Position numbers and translations under genes: made by a program. A model generated the notes under the pieces. It did not search any database. It saw nothing but the letters and a program-made list of their open reading frames with translations, and was not told the DNA's origin. 33,475 nucleotides of DNA from Peribacillus asahii (GTDB taxonomy: Bacteria; Bacillota; Bacilli; Bacillales; DSM-1321): positions 1 through 33,475 of the forward strand of contig NZ_QWVS01000060.1 of NCBI RefSeq assembly GCF_003570725.1, in the 5' to 3' direction. Positions 7,912 through 15,209 of this stretch are shown here, one piece after another (the stretch's first letter is position 1; every line of letters starts with the position of its first letter).

Positions 7912-10077
7912 CTATACTACTTCTTTTAATTGAGTGATGGAAAGAGCCTTTTTTTGAATGGTATCGAAATTTGCTGATAATTCTTCAGGATCGATTGGTC
8001 TACTAAATAAATATCCTTGGATAATATCACAATCTGCTAAAAAGGACAGTTGACCGATTTCTTCTACACCTTCAGCAACAACTTTCAATTCAAGATGTTT
8101 CGCCATCGAAATCATCATGGAAATAAGTACGTCATCATGATGATCGGACTGTACATTTCGAACAAAAGAACGGTCTATTTTTAAACAATCAATCGGGAAT
8201 TTTTTTAAATAATACATAGATGAGTAACCTGTGCCAAAGTCATCTACAGCTATTTTTACACCCAATTGCTTTAAATCATGCAAAATGTCAGCCATGTGGT
8301 TAGTATCTACCGTCATACTTTCGGTGATTTCTAATTCTAAGTAATGTGGAGGCAGGTCGGTTCTTGCTAAAATATCCTCTACCATCCCTACTAAATTTTG
8401 TTGAAAGAATTGCCCAGTTGATAGGTTAACAGCGACACCGATATGTGAAATGCCTTCATTATGCCATTGTTTAACCTGCCTGCAAGCAGTTTCCAATATC
8501 CATTCACCGATTGGGACGATTAGCCCTGTTTCTTCTGCGATTGGAATAAATGCAGCGGGTGAAATCAATCCTTTCTCTGGATGCTGCCATCGAACTAACG
8601 CCTCTACAGAATCGATAGAACCTGTACGCAAGTTAATTTGTGGCTGATATTCAAGATAAATCTCTCCATTATCAAGGGCGTAATGTAAGTCCTGTTCAAG
8701 CACTAATCGCTCTATGAGCTGTTGTCCCATTTTGGGATGGTAAAATACATATCTCTCTGTTGCTTTCTGTGCCTCATGCATGGCGACTTGAGCATGTTTT
8801 AAAAGTGCCTCTTGATTCGTGCCATGCTTCGGATAAACGGCAATGCCGATATTTAATGTAATATTTAATAGAAAATGCTGTAGTTGAAAAGGTTCTTTCA
8901 TTCCTTTTTGAATTTGTTTACATATTTGAACTACATCCTCATGGTCCTCTACCGAATGGAGGACAATCGTAAACTCCCCTCTGCCTATTTGACTGATGAA
9001 TAAGTCTGGGGGAAGAGAGGTACGTAGACGTGTTGCAACCTCTTGTAGCATCAAGTCTATAAAAGAATGACCAAGCGATTCATTAATCGATTTCAGTCGA
9101 TCAATTTCTATCATTAGAATCGCCTTTTTTGTTTTGGGCACGCTTAGTTCTTTTGATAGTTTTTCTGTTAAAAATCGTGAATTTGGCAATTTGGTTAGTT
9201 CATCGTGATAGGCCATGTAATGAAGATTTTCCTCAGATTTTTCTAATTGTTTTTGGGTTTCTATTAACGATTGAAAGGGCCTTTCAACAGAGGCAGAGTA
9301 AAACGTCCTCATTAAAAAATAAAAACCTGATAATTGAAAGAAGTGACCCATGAAATTTTTAATATCATACACACTTTGATAGGCTGTGAACATTACATCG
9401 CCAATTATTAAATAAACAGAAGCCATAATGATAACTGTATTTTGACGTCGATCTTTATGGAAGTTCCTCCACAAAGAAAGAAGTATTAAACATTGCAGCA
9501 TAATAGCTACATATTGCAGACCGTTTTTTAATGGTGTTGTACCTACTCCTTCGATTAAAAGATGCGGTAATAGTTCATATGGACTGTAGATAAGGAATAC
9601 CCAAACAAAAGTATATAACCAAGCTAAACTATATGTAATCCTGCGCTGTATAAAGTTAATTTTTTTAGGTTTTGATGTCAAAATGAGCAATAAACCTAAA
9701 GTTTGTGTTAAGCGTCCAATCATATAAAACCATGTAGCTGAATAAGCAGAGCTATCCTTAATAAAAAAGGGCATGCCTTTATAAGACAGCGTATGAATGA
9801 GAGTTAACAAACCTACTGACAGAAAAAGAGCACCGATATATAATCGATGATTAGACAAAATATAAGGAAATATGAGCCATGCTTGAATCGCAATTGTAAA
9901 GGATGCAATGATAATAAAGATTTCAAGCATTAAATGGATGGTCACATAATTATTTTCTCCCAATATGCCATACAATTGATTACTAAATAGCAAAGCTGGT
10001 ATGAGTAATAAAAGAGGGATAGTTAAACCAAATCCGTCTCTTACGGAAGATTGAATACTCTGTTTTTCTACCTTCAT
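7912..10077 (-). CDS. Membrane GGDEF-EAL protein, probable c-di-GMP phosphodiesterase
   Basis: A 721-aa three-part protein. Residues 15-260 hold about eight helices of a membrane sensor that resembles MASE3. A degenerate GGDEF domain (about 285-445) follows: the signature reads G365-R-G-E-F369, and the metal-binding aspartate of the 'DLD' motif is E324, so cyclase activity is unlikely. The EAL domain (about 460-700) keeps what phosphodiesterase activity needs: E492 of E-A-L, N551, E583, D612-D613 in DDFGTGYSS, K633, E669 and Q687. It should therefore degrade c-di-GMP under control of the membrane sensor, possibly with GTP modulation through the GGDEF relic. GGGAGA lies 7 nt before the ATG. 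Monocistronic. Confidence 0.88.
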   Translation of the reverse strand: MKVEKQSIQSSVRDGFGLTIPLLLLIPALLFSNQLYGILGENNYVTIHLMLEIFIIIASFTIAIQAWLIFPYILSNHRLYIGALFLSVGLLTLIHTLSYKGMPFFIKDSSAYSATWFYMIGRLTQTLGLLLILTSKPKKINFIQRRITYSLAWLYTFVWVFLIYSPYELLPHLLIEGVGTTPLKNGLQYVAIMLQCLILLSLWRNFHKDRRQNTVIIMASVYLIIGDVMFTAYQSVYDIKNFMGHFFQLSGFYFLMRTFYSASVERPFQSLIETQKQLEKSEENLHYMAYHDELTKLPNSRFLTEKLSKELSVPKTKKAILMIEIDRLKSINESLGHSFIDLMLQEVATRLRTSLPPDLFISQIGRGEFTIVLHSVEDHEDVVQICKQIQKGMKEPFQLQHFLLNITLNIGIAVYPKHGTNQEALLKHAQVAMHEAQKATERYVFYHPKMGQQLIERLVLEQDLHYALDNGEIYLEYQPQINLRTGSIDSVEALVRWQHPEKGLISPAAFIPIAEETGLIVPIGEWILETACRQVKQWHNEGISHIGVAVNLSTGQFFQQNLVGMVEDILARTDLPPHYLELEITESMTVDTNHMADILHDLKQLGVKIAVDDFGTGYSSMYYLKKFPIDCLKIDRSFVRNVQSDHHDDVLISMMISMAKHLELKVVAEGVEEIGQLSFLADCDIIQGYLFSRPIDPEELSANFDTIQKKALSITQLKEVV

Positions 10078-10080
10078 GAT

Positions 10081-10457
10081 TTATCTCCCTTTAGTTCATA
10101 GCGTGAGAACATATTCATATTGTTAGTTACAGTAGTCTAGATTTAGCGTGTTTCGAGAGCTGTATAGCACTGACTATAGTACATGATGAATGTTAAGATG
10201 GTTATGATAATTTTATTAATATTTTGCTACTATTATGTAATAATACTTCATTTGAATAGTCCGTAATACCCCTATTTTAAACAAAATTATGTATATTAGG
10301 GTTAATTTGATTGAAATGGATTAGTTTTGTTTAACCGTTATAAATCCCAATAAGAGAATGTAATTAAACAATAAACTGCTATATTTTTAGAGATATAAAA
10401 GTACATATAAATGGTATACATCAAGAAGCGTGACATGATGAAGAGGGAGTGTGGCTA
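10081..10457. other. Intergenic region between divergent genes
   Basis: About 375 bp between the start of the GGDEF-EAL gene (minus) and the 2TM gene (plus). It is very AT-rich and must hold divergent promoters. I see no gene, terminator or clear operator. AGAGGGA (10441-10447) is the ribosome site for the 2TM gene. Confidence 0.5.
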
Positions 10458-10727
10458 ATGGAAAAGGACGAAAAATATTTAAGAGCCAAGAGACGCGTAC
10501 AAAATCTAAAAGCTTTTTACATTCACTTGGTGGTGTATATTTTAGTAAATATGATGTTGTTTGTTATTAACCTGAGTTCAGATGCAGGGAATTGGTGGTT
10601 CATCTATCCGCTTGGAGGTTGGGGAATTGGAGTCATTATCCATGGTCTAACCACGTTTACATCCGGTAAATTCGGAGCGGATTGGGAAGAGAAAAAGATC
10701 AAAGAGTATATGGAAAAAGATAAGTAG
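10458..10727 (+). CDS. 2TM domain-containing small membrane protein
   Basis: An 89-aa protein: a charged N-terminal helix (KYLRAKRRVQNLKAFYIH), two membrane helices (about 20-40 and 50-68) joined by a short loop with WW, then a charged tail. This is the pattern of the 2TM family (PF13239), which occurs alone or in front of histidine kinase/LytTR modules. Here it stands alone, with no kinase adjacent. The ATG at 10458 is chosen because the family begins near 'MEKDEKY' and AGAGGGA is 10 nt upstream; the GTG at 10449 is too close to that site. Biochemical role unknown. Confidence 0.8.
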   Translation: MEKDEKYLRAKRRVQNLKAFYIHLVVYILVNMMLFVINLSSDAGNWWFIYPLGGWGIGVIIHGLTTFTSGKFGADWEEKKIKEYMEKDK

Positions 10728-10740
10728 TCCCTTTATTTTG

Positions 10741-10763
10741 GAGCCAAGATTGGCTTCTTTTTA
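10741..10763 (+). terminator. Intrinsic terminator after the 2TM gene
   Basis: A short GAGCCA/TGGCTTC hairpin with a 4-nt loop, then TTTTTA. Confidence 0.7.
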
Positions 10764-10909
10764 TTTGAACAGAGGGACTAACTAGCTACTTGATTTTGGC
10801 TATAATGCTATATAATTGGTATAAAAGTTCCGATTATGTAAAACATCAACATATATTCCCTTTTTTATTATATGATTTATATATTCTATAAAAAGGAGAA
10901 TATATAATA

Positions 10910-11773
10910 ATGAAACTTAAAAAGTTATTAGCTATTCCTTTTCTAGCATTATTTGTTGTGTTAGGTGCTTGTGGTCAAGAAGCAGCACCTGTTTCAGATG
11001 CTGGAAAGTCTAAAGAAAATGAAAAATCTCAAGCGAGTGAAAAATCTCTTACAGTAGAAGAAGTATTTGAAAAAACAATTGCGGCTAGCCGTGATTTAAA
11101 AAGTGTATCTGTGAAAATGGACAATAATCAAACGATTACTTCTAGTAATAATCCTGAGCCAGTGGATGTAAAGTCAACAATTGAGATGGATGTTATCCAA
11201 AATCCAATTGCTCTTTATCAAGTAATGACGATTGAGGTCCCAGGGGAAGAGTCCATGAAATCAGAAACATATTTCACGGATAAAGGATTTTATATGGTTG
11301 AGCCGACAGAAAACAAATGGGTGAAACTTCCTGAGGAAATGTCTGCTGAGATATTAAAAGCAACGAAAGAGCAAGGAGATCCAGCAGCTGAACTGAAAAA
11401 GATGCAATCCTATGTAGAGGACTTTAAGTTCGAGCAGGATGATGCTTCTTACTTCTTAACACTTAATGCTTCAGGTGATAAATTCAATAGTTTAGTTCAA
11501 GAAGAAATGTCGAAAAGCTTAGGCCAAGATTTAGGGGTCGCTCTTGAAAATATGGATATTAATGATGTGAATTTTAAATACACAATTGATAAGAAAAGCT
11601 TTAACTTAACAGCTATGGATATTAACATGACCATTAAAACGGTTGAAGGTGAAGAAGAAGTAACGATGAAGCAAACAACAAATGCTGTATTTAGTAACTA
11701 TAATGGTGTCGATGAAATTACGATTCCAGAAGATGTAATGAAGTCTGCAGAAGAAATTCAACTTCCACAATAA
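10910..11773 (+). CDS. DUF6612-like lipoprotein
   Basis: A 287-aa exported lipoprotein. The signal sequence (KLKKLLAIPFLALFVV) ends in the lipobox L18-G-A-C21, so Cys21 should be lipidated and the protein anchored to the outer membrane face. A Ser/Glu/Lys-rich linker (24-46) leads into a single domain of beta-strand-rich repeats built around 'YFTDKGFYMVEP..NKWVKLP', as in DUF6612 and LolA/LppX-like folds that can hold hydrophobic ligands. That functional comparison is structural inference. AAGGAG lies 11 nt upstream of the ATG. The gene has its own terminator and no functional neighbour. Confidence 0.82.
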   Translation: MKLKKLLAIPFLALFVVLGACGQEAAPVSDAGKSKENEKSQASEKSLTVEEVFEKTIAASRDLKSVSVKMDNNQTITSSNNPEPVDVKSTIEMDVIQNPIALYQVMTIEVPGEESMKSETYFTDKGFYMVEPTENKWVKLPEEMSAEILKATKEQGDPAAELKKMQSYVEDFKFEQDDASYFLTLNASGDKFNSLVQEEMSKSLGQDLGVALENMDINDVNFKYTIDKKSFNLTAMDINMTIKTVEGEEEVTMKQTTNAVFSNYNGVDEITIPEDVMKSAEEIQLPQ

Positions 11774-11786
11774 ATAGTGATAATAG

Positions 11787-11822
11787 AAAACCTCAGTCCT
11801 TTTGAAGGAATGAGGTTTTTTA
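11787..11822 (+). terminator. Intrinsic terminator after the lipoprotein gene
   Basis: AAAACCTCA (11787-11795) pairs with TGAGGTTTT, with an inner TCCTT/AAGGA helix, then a T-run. Confidence 0.85.
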
Positions 11823-12540
11823 TATAGGGGCAACTTGTTAAAGCAATCTAAGAATATTGATTTGAATAAGCTGTAGATTTTTAGACCTTAGGTAGAATGT
11901 GATAATGCGGGAAATTTAATTTGGTTTTATATATAATCATGGATATTTATTTCTACTGATAGTAGATAAGAGGATATAAAACAGGATAGAATATACCTCA
12001 GCGTAAAAGAAGTTATTCGTTAGACAGTTATAGAAACATGTTCAGTATTCATAATAGGACATTTCCCTGGAAATTAGATAAAAGAAGGGAGAATGTTTTA
12101 GCAGACTGTAGTGTGTACCGAATCATTTCTCGCAGATTGGCTTTTTTTAAGTATCTCCCATGATTCGCTGCAAATATGTTTAACAATATCCAGCAGCAAT
12201 TATTCCTACAATATATGGTGCCTTGCATAACTCTGGCATCCTATGCAACGGCTTTCAAAGTAAAGTGTTGAATCCTCCTTGCGGCTAAAAGAAGCATTTC
12301 TTACTTTGATCTGTTGGTGTAGTCAGTCGATATTCCCCATTTATTGGTTGAGTATATAATTAACTTTATTTTCAGAAAAATATTATTTCTAATATTTACA
12401 ATAATCAGGCGTGGTAAATCGTGTTATGAGGCGATTGGAAAAATTTAATTTATACATAGACCGTATAATTTGTTATTGTGATATTGTAAGTGCGTTTGAT
12501 ATGTGATATAGTTCATTAAGTTGTACCGTACTTCTTATAT
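11823..12540. other. Long gene-poor region upstream of brnQ
   Basis: About 720 bp with no supported gene. The stretch 12038-12345 is less AT-rich than its flanks. On the plus strand it carries a 41-codon frame (12038-12163) that continues after one TGA to 12270. On the minus strand it carries open frames of similar size, including one of about 60 codons. None has a ribosome site or a family I recognise. Inverted repeats CGAATCAT/ATGATTCG (12119-12126/12160-12167) and a CAAAGTAA/TTACTTTG pair (about 12256-12308) are present. It could be a decayed gene or a dispersed repeat. There is no T-box motif. Confidence 0.4.
12367..12381 (+). promoter_or_regulatory. Upstream CodY-type box
   Basis: TATTTTCAGAAAAAT matches the CodY consensus AATTTTCWGAAAATT at 13 of 15 positions. 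It lies 12 bp past a TATAAT (12355-12360) that could be the -10 of a distal promoter without a good -35, and about 200 bp upstream of the second CodY-type box. Confidence 0.55.
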
Positions 12541-12559
12541 AATTACAAAGAGGTATTCT

Positions 12560-12589
12560 ATTGACTTAATTTTCTGATTATTGAATAGA
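12560..12589 (+). promoter_or_regulatory. Probable brnQ promoter containing a CodY-type box
   Basis: TTGACT (12560-12565) could be the -35, with ATAGAT (12584-12589) as a weak -10 at 18 bp. The spacer holds AATTTTCTGATTATT (12567-12581), 13 of 15 matches to the CodY box. CodY represses branched-chain amino acid uptake in Bacillus when isoleucine, leucine, valine and GTP are plentiful, so location and target agree. Confidence 0.65.
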
Positions 12590-12685
12590 TTGGCAATAAA
12601 TAGAGAAATGTACAAGCGATTGCATACAACCTCGTTGTAGATTTATATGAATTTTTAGGTAAAAAGATTTTATGGGGGTTTTTTT

Positions 12686-14014
12686 GTGTCAAATAAAGTG
12701 TCATCTTCATTTGTAGTAGTTGTTGGACTAATGCTATTTGCATTATTCTTCGGTGCTGGAAATTTAATTTTCCCAGCGGGGCTTGGACAAGCAGCTGGTG
12801 AAAATATGTGGTCAGCCAATTTCGGCTTTTTAGTAACAGGAGCTGGTCTACCTTTACTTGGTATTCTAGCATTAGGGGTTTCTGGGAAAGACGATTTACA
12901 ATCGTTAGCAGGTCGGACTCATCCAATTTTCGGTGTAGTGTTTACTATTATTTTGTATCTTTCAATCGGACCTTTGTTTGCGATTCCGAGAACGGGAACA
13001 GTTTCGTTTGAAATGGCTATTAAACCTTTTTTAGGTGATGAGATTAGTTTCTTACCTTTACTAATTTTTACAATTATTTTCTTTGCGCTTACGTGTTATA
13101 TTTCGATTAACCCTAGCAAGATGGTTGATATTATTGGAAAATGGCTAACGCCGATTATGCTCGTGTTTATTTTAATTTTAATGGTTTTCGTCATATTTAA
13201 ACCAATGGGAGCTTTCCAAGCACCTACTGAAGACTATATCTCTAATGCATTCTTCACAGGATTCCAACAAGGCTATTTAACAATGGATGCTCTTGCTGCT
13301 TTCGTATTTGGGATCATTGTGATTAATGCGATTCGGGATAAAGGAATCACGAATAAGAAACAACTTCTTACTTTATGTATGAAATCAGCGTTTATCGCGG
13401 CAGGTATTTTAGCTTTAATCTATACAGGGCTATCATATCTAGGTGCTACAAGTGTAGAGGAAATAGGTTATGCAGATACAGGTGCACAAGTATTAGTACA
13501 AGTTTCAAGTCATTACTTTGGTCCGTTCGGTGGAGTATTACTAGGCTTTATTGTGTTACTAGCATGTTTAACAACAAGTGTTGGATTAGTTACAGCTTGT
13601 GCTTCTTATTTCCATAAGTTAATGCCAAGTATTTCTTATAAAAATTTGGCAATTATTTTCTCTGTCATTAGTGCAGGTTTTGCGAACTTTGGACTAGCAC
13701 AATTGATTTCGTTATCTGTACCTGTGTTAACAGCAATCTATCCATTAGCGATTGTGTTGATTGTTTTAACATTTACACATTCTCTTTTCAAAGGTCGTTC
13801 TGAAGTATACCAAGGAAGTATGCTATTCACATTCATTGTGAGTTTATTTGATGGATTAAGTGCAACTCCAATCGATGTTTCAGGAGTAACCAATTTCTTT
13901 GGAGAAGTCTTACCTCTTTACGGAATTGGATTAGGTTGGATTGTTCCGGCGATTGTCGGTGCAGTATTAGGCTATATCATTAGCTTGATGCGTCCGAAAG
14001 CTCCGCAAAAATAA
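12686..14014 (+). CDS. brnQ: Branched-chain amino acid transporter, BrnQ/LIVCS family
   Basis: A 442-aa, roughly 12-helix permease that imports leucine, isoleucine and valine with sodium or protons. The N-terminal family signature is clear: GLMLFALFFGAGNLIFPAGLG (about 14-34), then ENMWSANFGFLVTGAGLPLLG. IPRTGTVSFEMAIKPF (about 103-118) and the 'GFQQGYLTMDALAAFVFG' segment (about 193-210) are also characteristic. Length is typical. The start is the GTG at 12686 behind TATGGGGG, a somewhat long and T-rich spacing. Expression is probably controlled by CodY through the boxes at 12367 and 12567. It has its own terminator and is monocistronic. Confidence 0.93.
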   Translation: MSNKVSSSFVVVVGLMLFALFFGAGNLIFPAGLGQAAGENMWSANFGFLVTGAGLPLLGILALGVSGKDDLQSLAGRTHPIFGVVFTIILYLSIGPLFAIPRTGTVSFEMAIKPFLGDEISFLPLLIFTIIFFALTCYISINPSKMVDIIGKWLTPIMLVFILILMVFVIFKPMGAFQAPTEDYISNAFFTGFQQGYLTMDALAAFVFGIIVINAIRDKGITNKKQLLTLCMKSAFIAAGILALIYTGLSYLGATSVEEIGYADTGAQVLVQVSSHYFGPFGGVLLGFIVLLACLTTSVGLVTACASYFHKLMPSISYKNLAIIFSVISAGFANFGLAQLISLSVPVLTAIYPLAIVLIVLTFTHSLFKGRSEVYQGSMLFTFIVSLFDGLSATPIDVSGVTNFFGEVLPLYGIGLGWIVPAIVGAVLGYIISLMRPKAPQK

Positions 14015-14027
14015 ATTGTTTAAAAGA

Positions 14028-14060
14028 AATGCTCATCTATAGATAGATGGGCATTTTTTG
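14028..14060 (+). terminator. brnQ terminator
   Basis: ATGCTCATCT (14029-14038) pairs with AGATGGGCAT (14045-14054, one G-T pair), followed by six T. Confidence 0.85.
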
Positions 14061-14136
14061 TATTTTTTTTCCGATAATAAAAGCCTAAAGAAGGGTCATG
14101 ATATAAAGGTATTAAAAATGTAAAGGAGAGAATGAT

Positions 14137-14349
14137 ATGCCTCAACAACAAATTGACGTGAATCAATTAAATCAAGCAAAAGCGAGTGTTACTTTAACGC
14201 AAACCTTATTAAGTCAAGCAATTGAAAAATCTTCTTCTGATCCAACTTTAGCTGGTGAAGCAATTAAGCAAGCAGCAAATGAAATTGCACAGGCTCAAAC
14301 AGCTGTTAGCCAAGTGCAAAGTGCATTAATCGTTCAAAAGTCTGAATAA
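14137..14349 (+). CDS. Small helical protein of unknown function
   Basis: A 70-aa Gln/Ala/Ser-rich protein with no Cys, Trp, Tyr or membrane segment, likely two amphipathic helices forming a hairpin. Regular hydrophobic spacing is seen in LNQAKASVTLTQTLLSQAIEK and AQAQTAVSQVQSALIV. AAAGGAGAG sits about 7 nt before the ATG, strong support for translation. A double hairpin follows. I do not recognise the family. The composition is reminiscent of small Bacillus structural or spore-associated proteins, but that is only resemblance. Confidence 0.72.
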   Translation: MPQQQIDVNQLNQAKASVTLTQTLLSQAIEKSSSDPTLAGEAIKQAANEIAQAQTAVSQVQSALIVQKSE

Positions 14350-14353
14350 AGAC

Positions 14354-14400
14354 AGGGGGCTTTGCCCTCCAGGCTGTCGGGAAAGTCCCGACAGCCATTT
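14354..14400 (+). terminator. Double-hairpin terminator
   Basis: A small hairpin AGGGGGC-TTT-GCCCTCC (14354-14370) is followed by a strong one, GGCTGTCGGG (14372-14381) with CCCGACAGCC (14387-14396), then ATTTTTAT. The first hairpin sequence recurs at 14528-14542. Confidence 0.8.
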
Positions 14401-14479
14401 TTATATTCATAGGAAATCCATATATTGTTTTTGAATCAGGAAATAACACAATATTTAGTGCGGAAACAACAGAAAGAAG

Positions 14480-14635
14480 ATGGAGTTCAAACGAAAATTT
14501 AAAAATAAAAGGTTTCTCTACACTCTGGGGGGCTTTGCCCTCTGTTTTTTATTTTGTATACGAGAGCGAATGTTACACATGAAACCATTTGAAAATCATT
14601 GGAATATAAGAGGAAATTACATCATATACGAATAA
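14480..14635 (+). CDS. Possible 51-aa membrane peptide
   Basis: An uninterrupted 51-codon frame with a basic N-terminus (MEFKRKFKNKR), one membrane segment (RFLYTLGGFALCFLFCI, about 11-27) and a basic/aromatic tail. The ATG has only a weak purine stretch (AGAAAGAAG) right against it, so translation is uncertain. It ends 21 nt before the start of the next membrane-protein gene, on the same strand, which would suit a small two-gene operon. Part of the frame runs through the repeated GGGGGCTTTGCCCTC sequence. It could equally be non-coding. Confidence 0.35.
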   Translation: MEFKRKFKNKRFLYTLGGFALCFLFCIRERMLHMKPFENHWNIRGNYIIYE

Positions 14636-14656
14636 ATGGAGAGCTGAAAAAGGGGA

Positions 14657-15149
14657 ATGATGTTAAATCATTCTATTCTTTTTCGGTGTTTTTGTATGGT
14701 TTTATTTTGGTGCTGCTTTATTGTATGCCGTAATTGATCGCTGGATTTATAAAAGGTTGCAGGAAGATAAGGCGACTATATCGTTTAGTTATGTCCCTAT
14801 TCTATTATATGGATTGCTGTGGGGAGCTTTACAAATCACATCATCCCCTTTACCGCCATTTACAAAGGAGGCAGCTGTTGAATTTGCTACCTCTGGAGAA
14901 GGAACGGATATTGACTATTTTCCAAAGAAAATCGGCACATGGTCAGGCGTTATCGATGGCTTTCAGGTTGAAAGAGAAACCACAGCAAAAGAAATCGGGA
15001 GAGAAAAGTATATTGTTAGTTTTACGGAGACGTGGCGAAAAGGGAAAGTGAGTGGTAGCTGTGTACAGTCGTATAAAGTAGAACGTCAATCTTCCACCTT
15101 ATTTGAAATAAAGGGTGAAACACCACCTTACTACTACTATAATCCTTAA
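14657..15149 (+). CDS. Membrane protein of unknown function, probable N-terminal frameshift
   Basis: From 14721 (TTG) the frame reads 142 residues to the stop at 15149. However, the same frame is open back to 14667 and encodes hydrophobic IILFFFGVFVWFYFGAALLY, a good first membrane helix without a start codon. Just upstream, AGGGG precedes two ATGs (14657, 14660) in a frame offset by one base. Removing one A from the AAA at 14665-14667 would join them as MMLIILFFFG. So the gene probably starts at 14657 and carries a 1-nt insertion (mutation or sequencing error). It has two membrane helices (the second, about YVPILLYGLLWGAL) and a soluble beta-rich C-terminal domain. I do not recognise the family. 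Confidence 0.55.
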
Positions 15150-15162
15150 GAAAGTAGATATC

Positions 15163-15197
15163 GAAAAGAGGCACTTGCATGTGGAGTGCCTCTTTTT
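15163..15197. terminator. Bidirectional terminator
   Basis: AAAAGAGGCACT (15163-15174) pairs with AGTGCCTCTTTTT (15185-15197). It lies between convergent genes and has A/T runs on both sides, so it serves both the membrane protein and bmrA. Confidence 0.85.
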
Positions 15198-15209
15198 GGT
15201 GCTTCCCTA

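Noticed and set aside
12390..12685. T-box or other riboswitch in front of brnQ
   Set aside because: No T-box sequence (GGGTGG..CCGCG), specifier loop or antiterminator pair is visible; CodY-type boxes explain regulation better.
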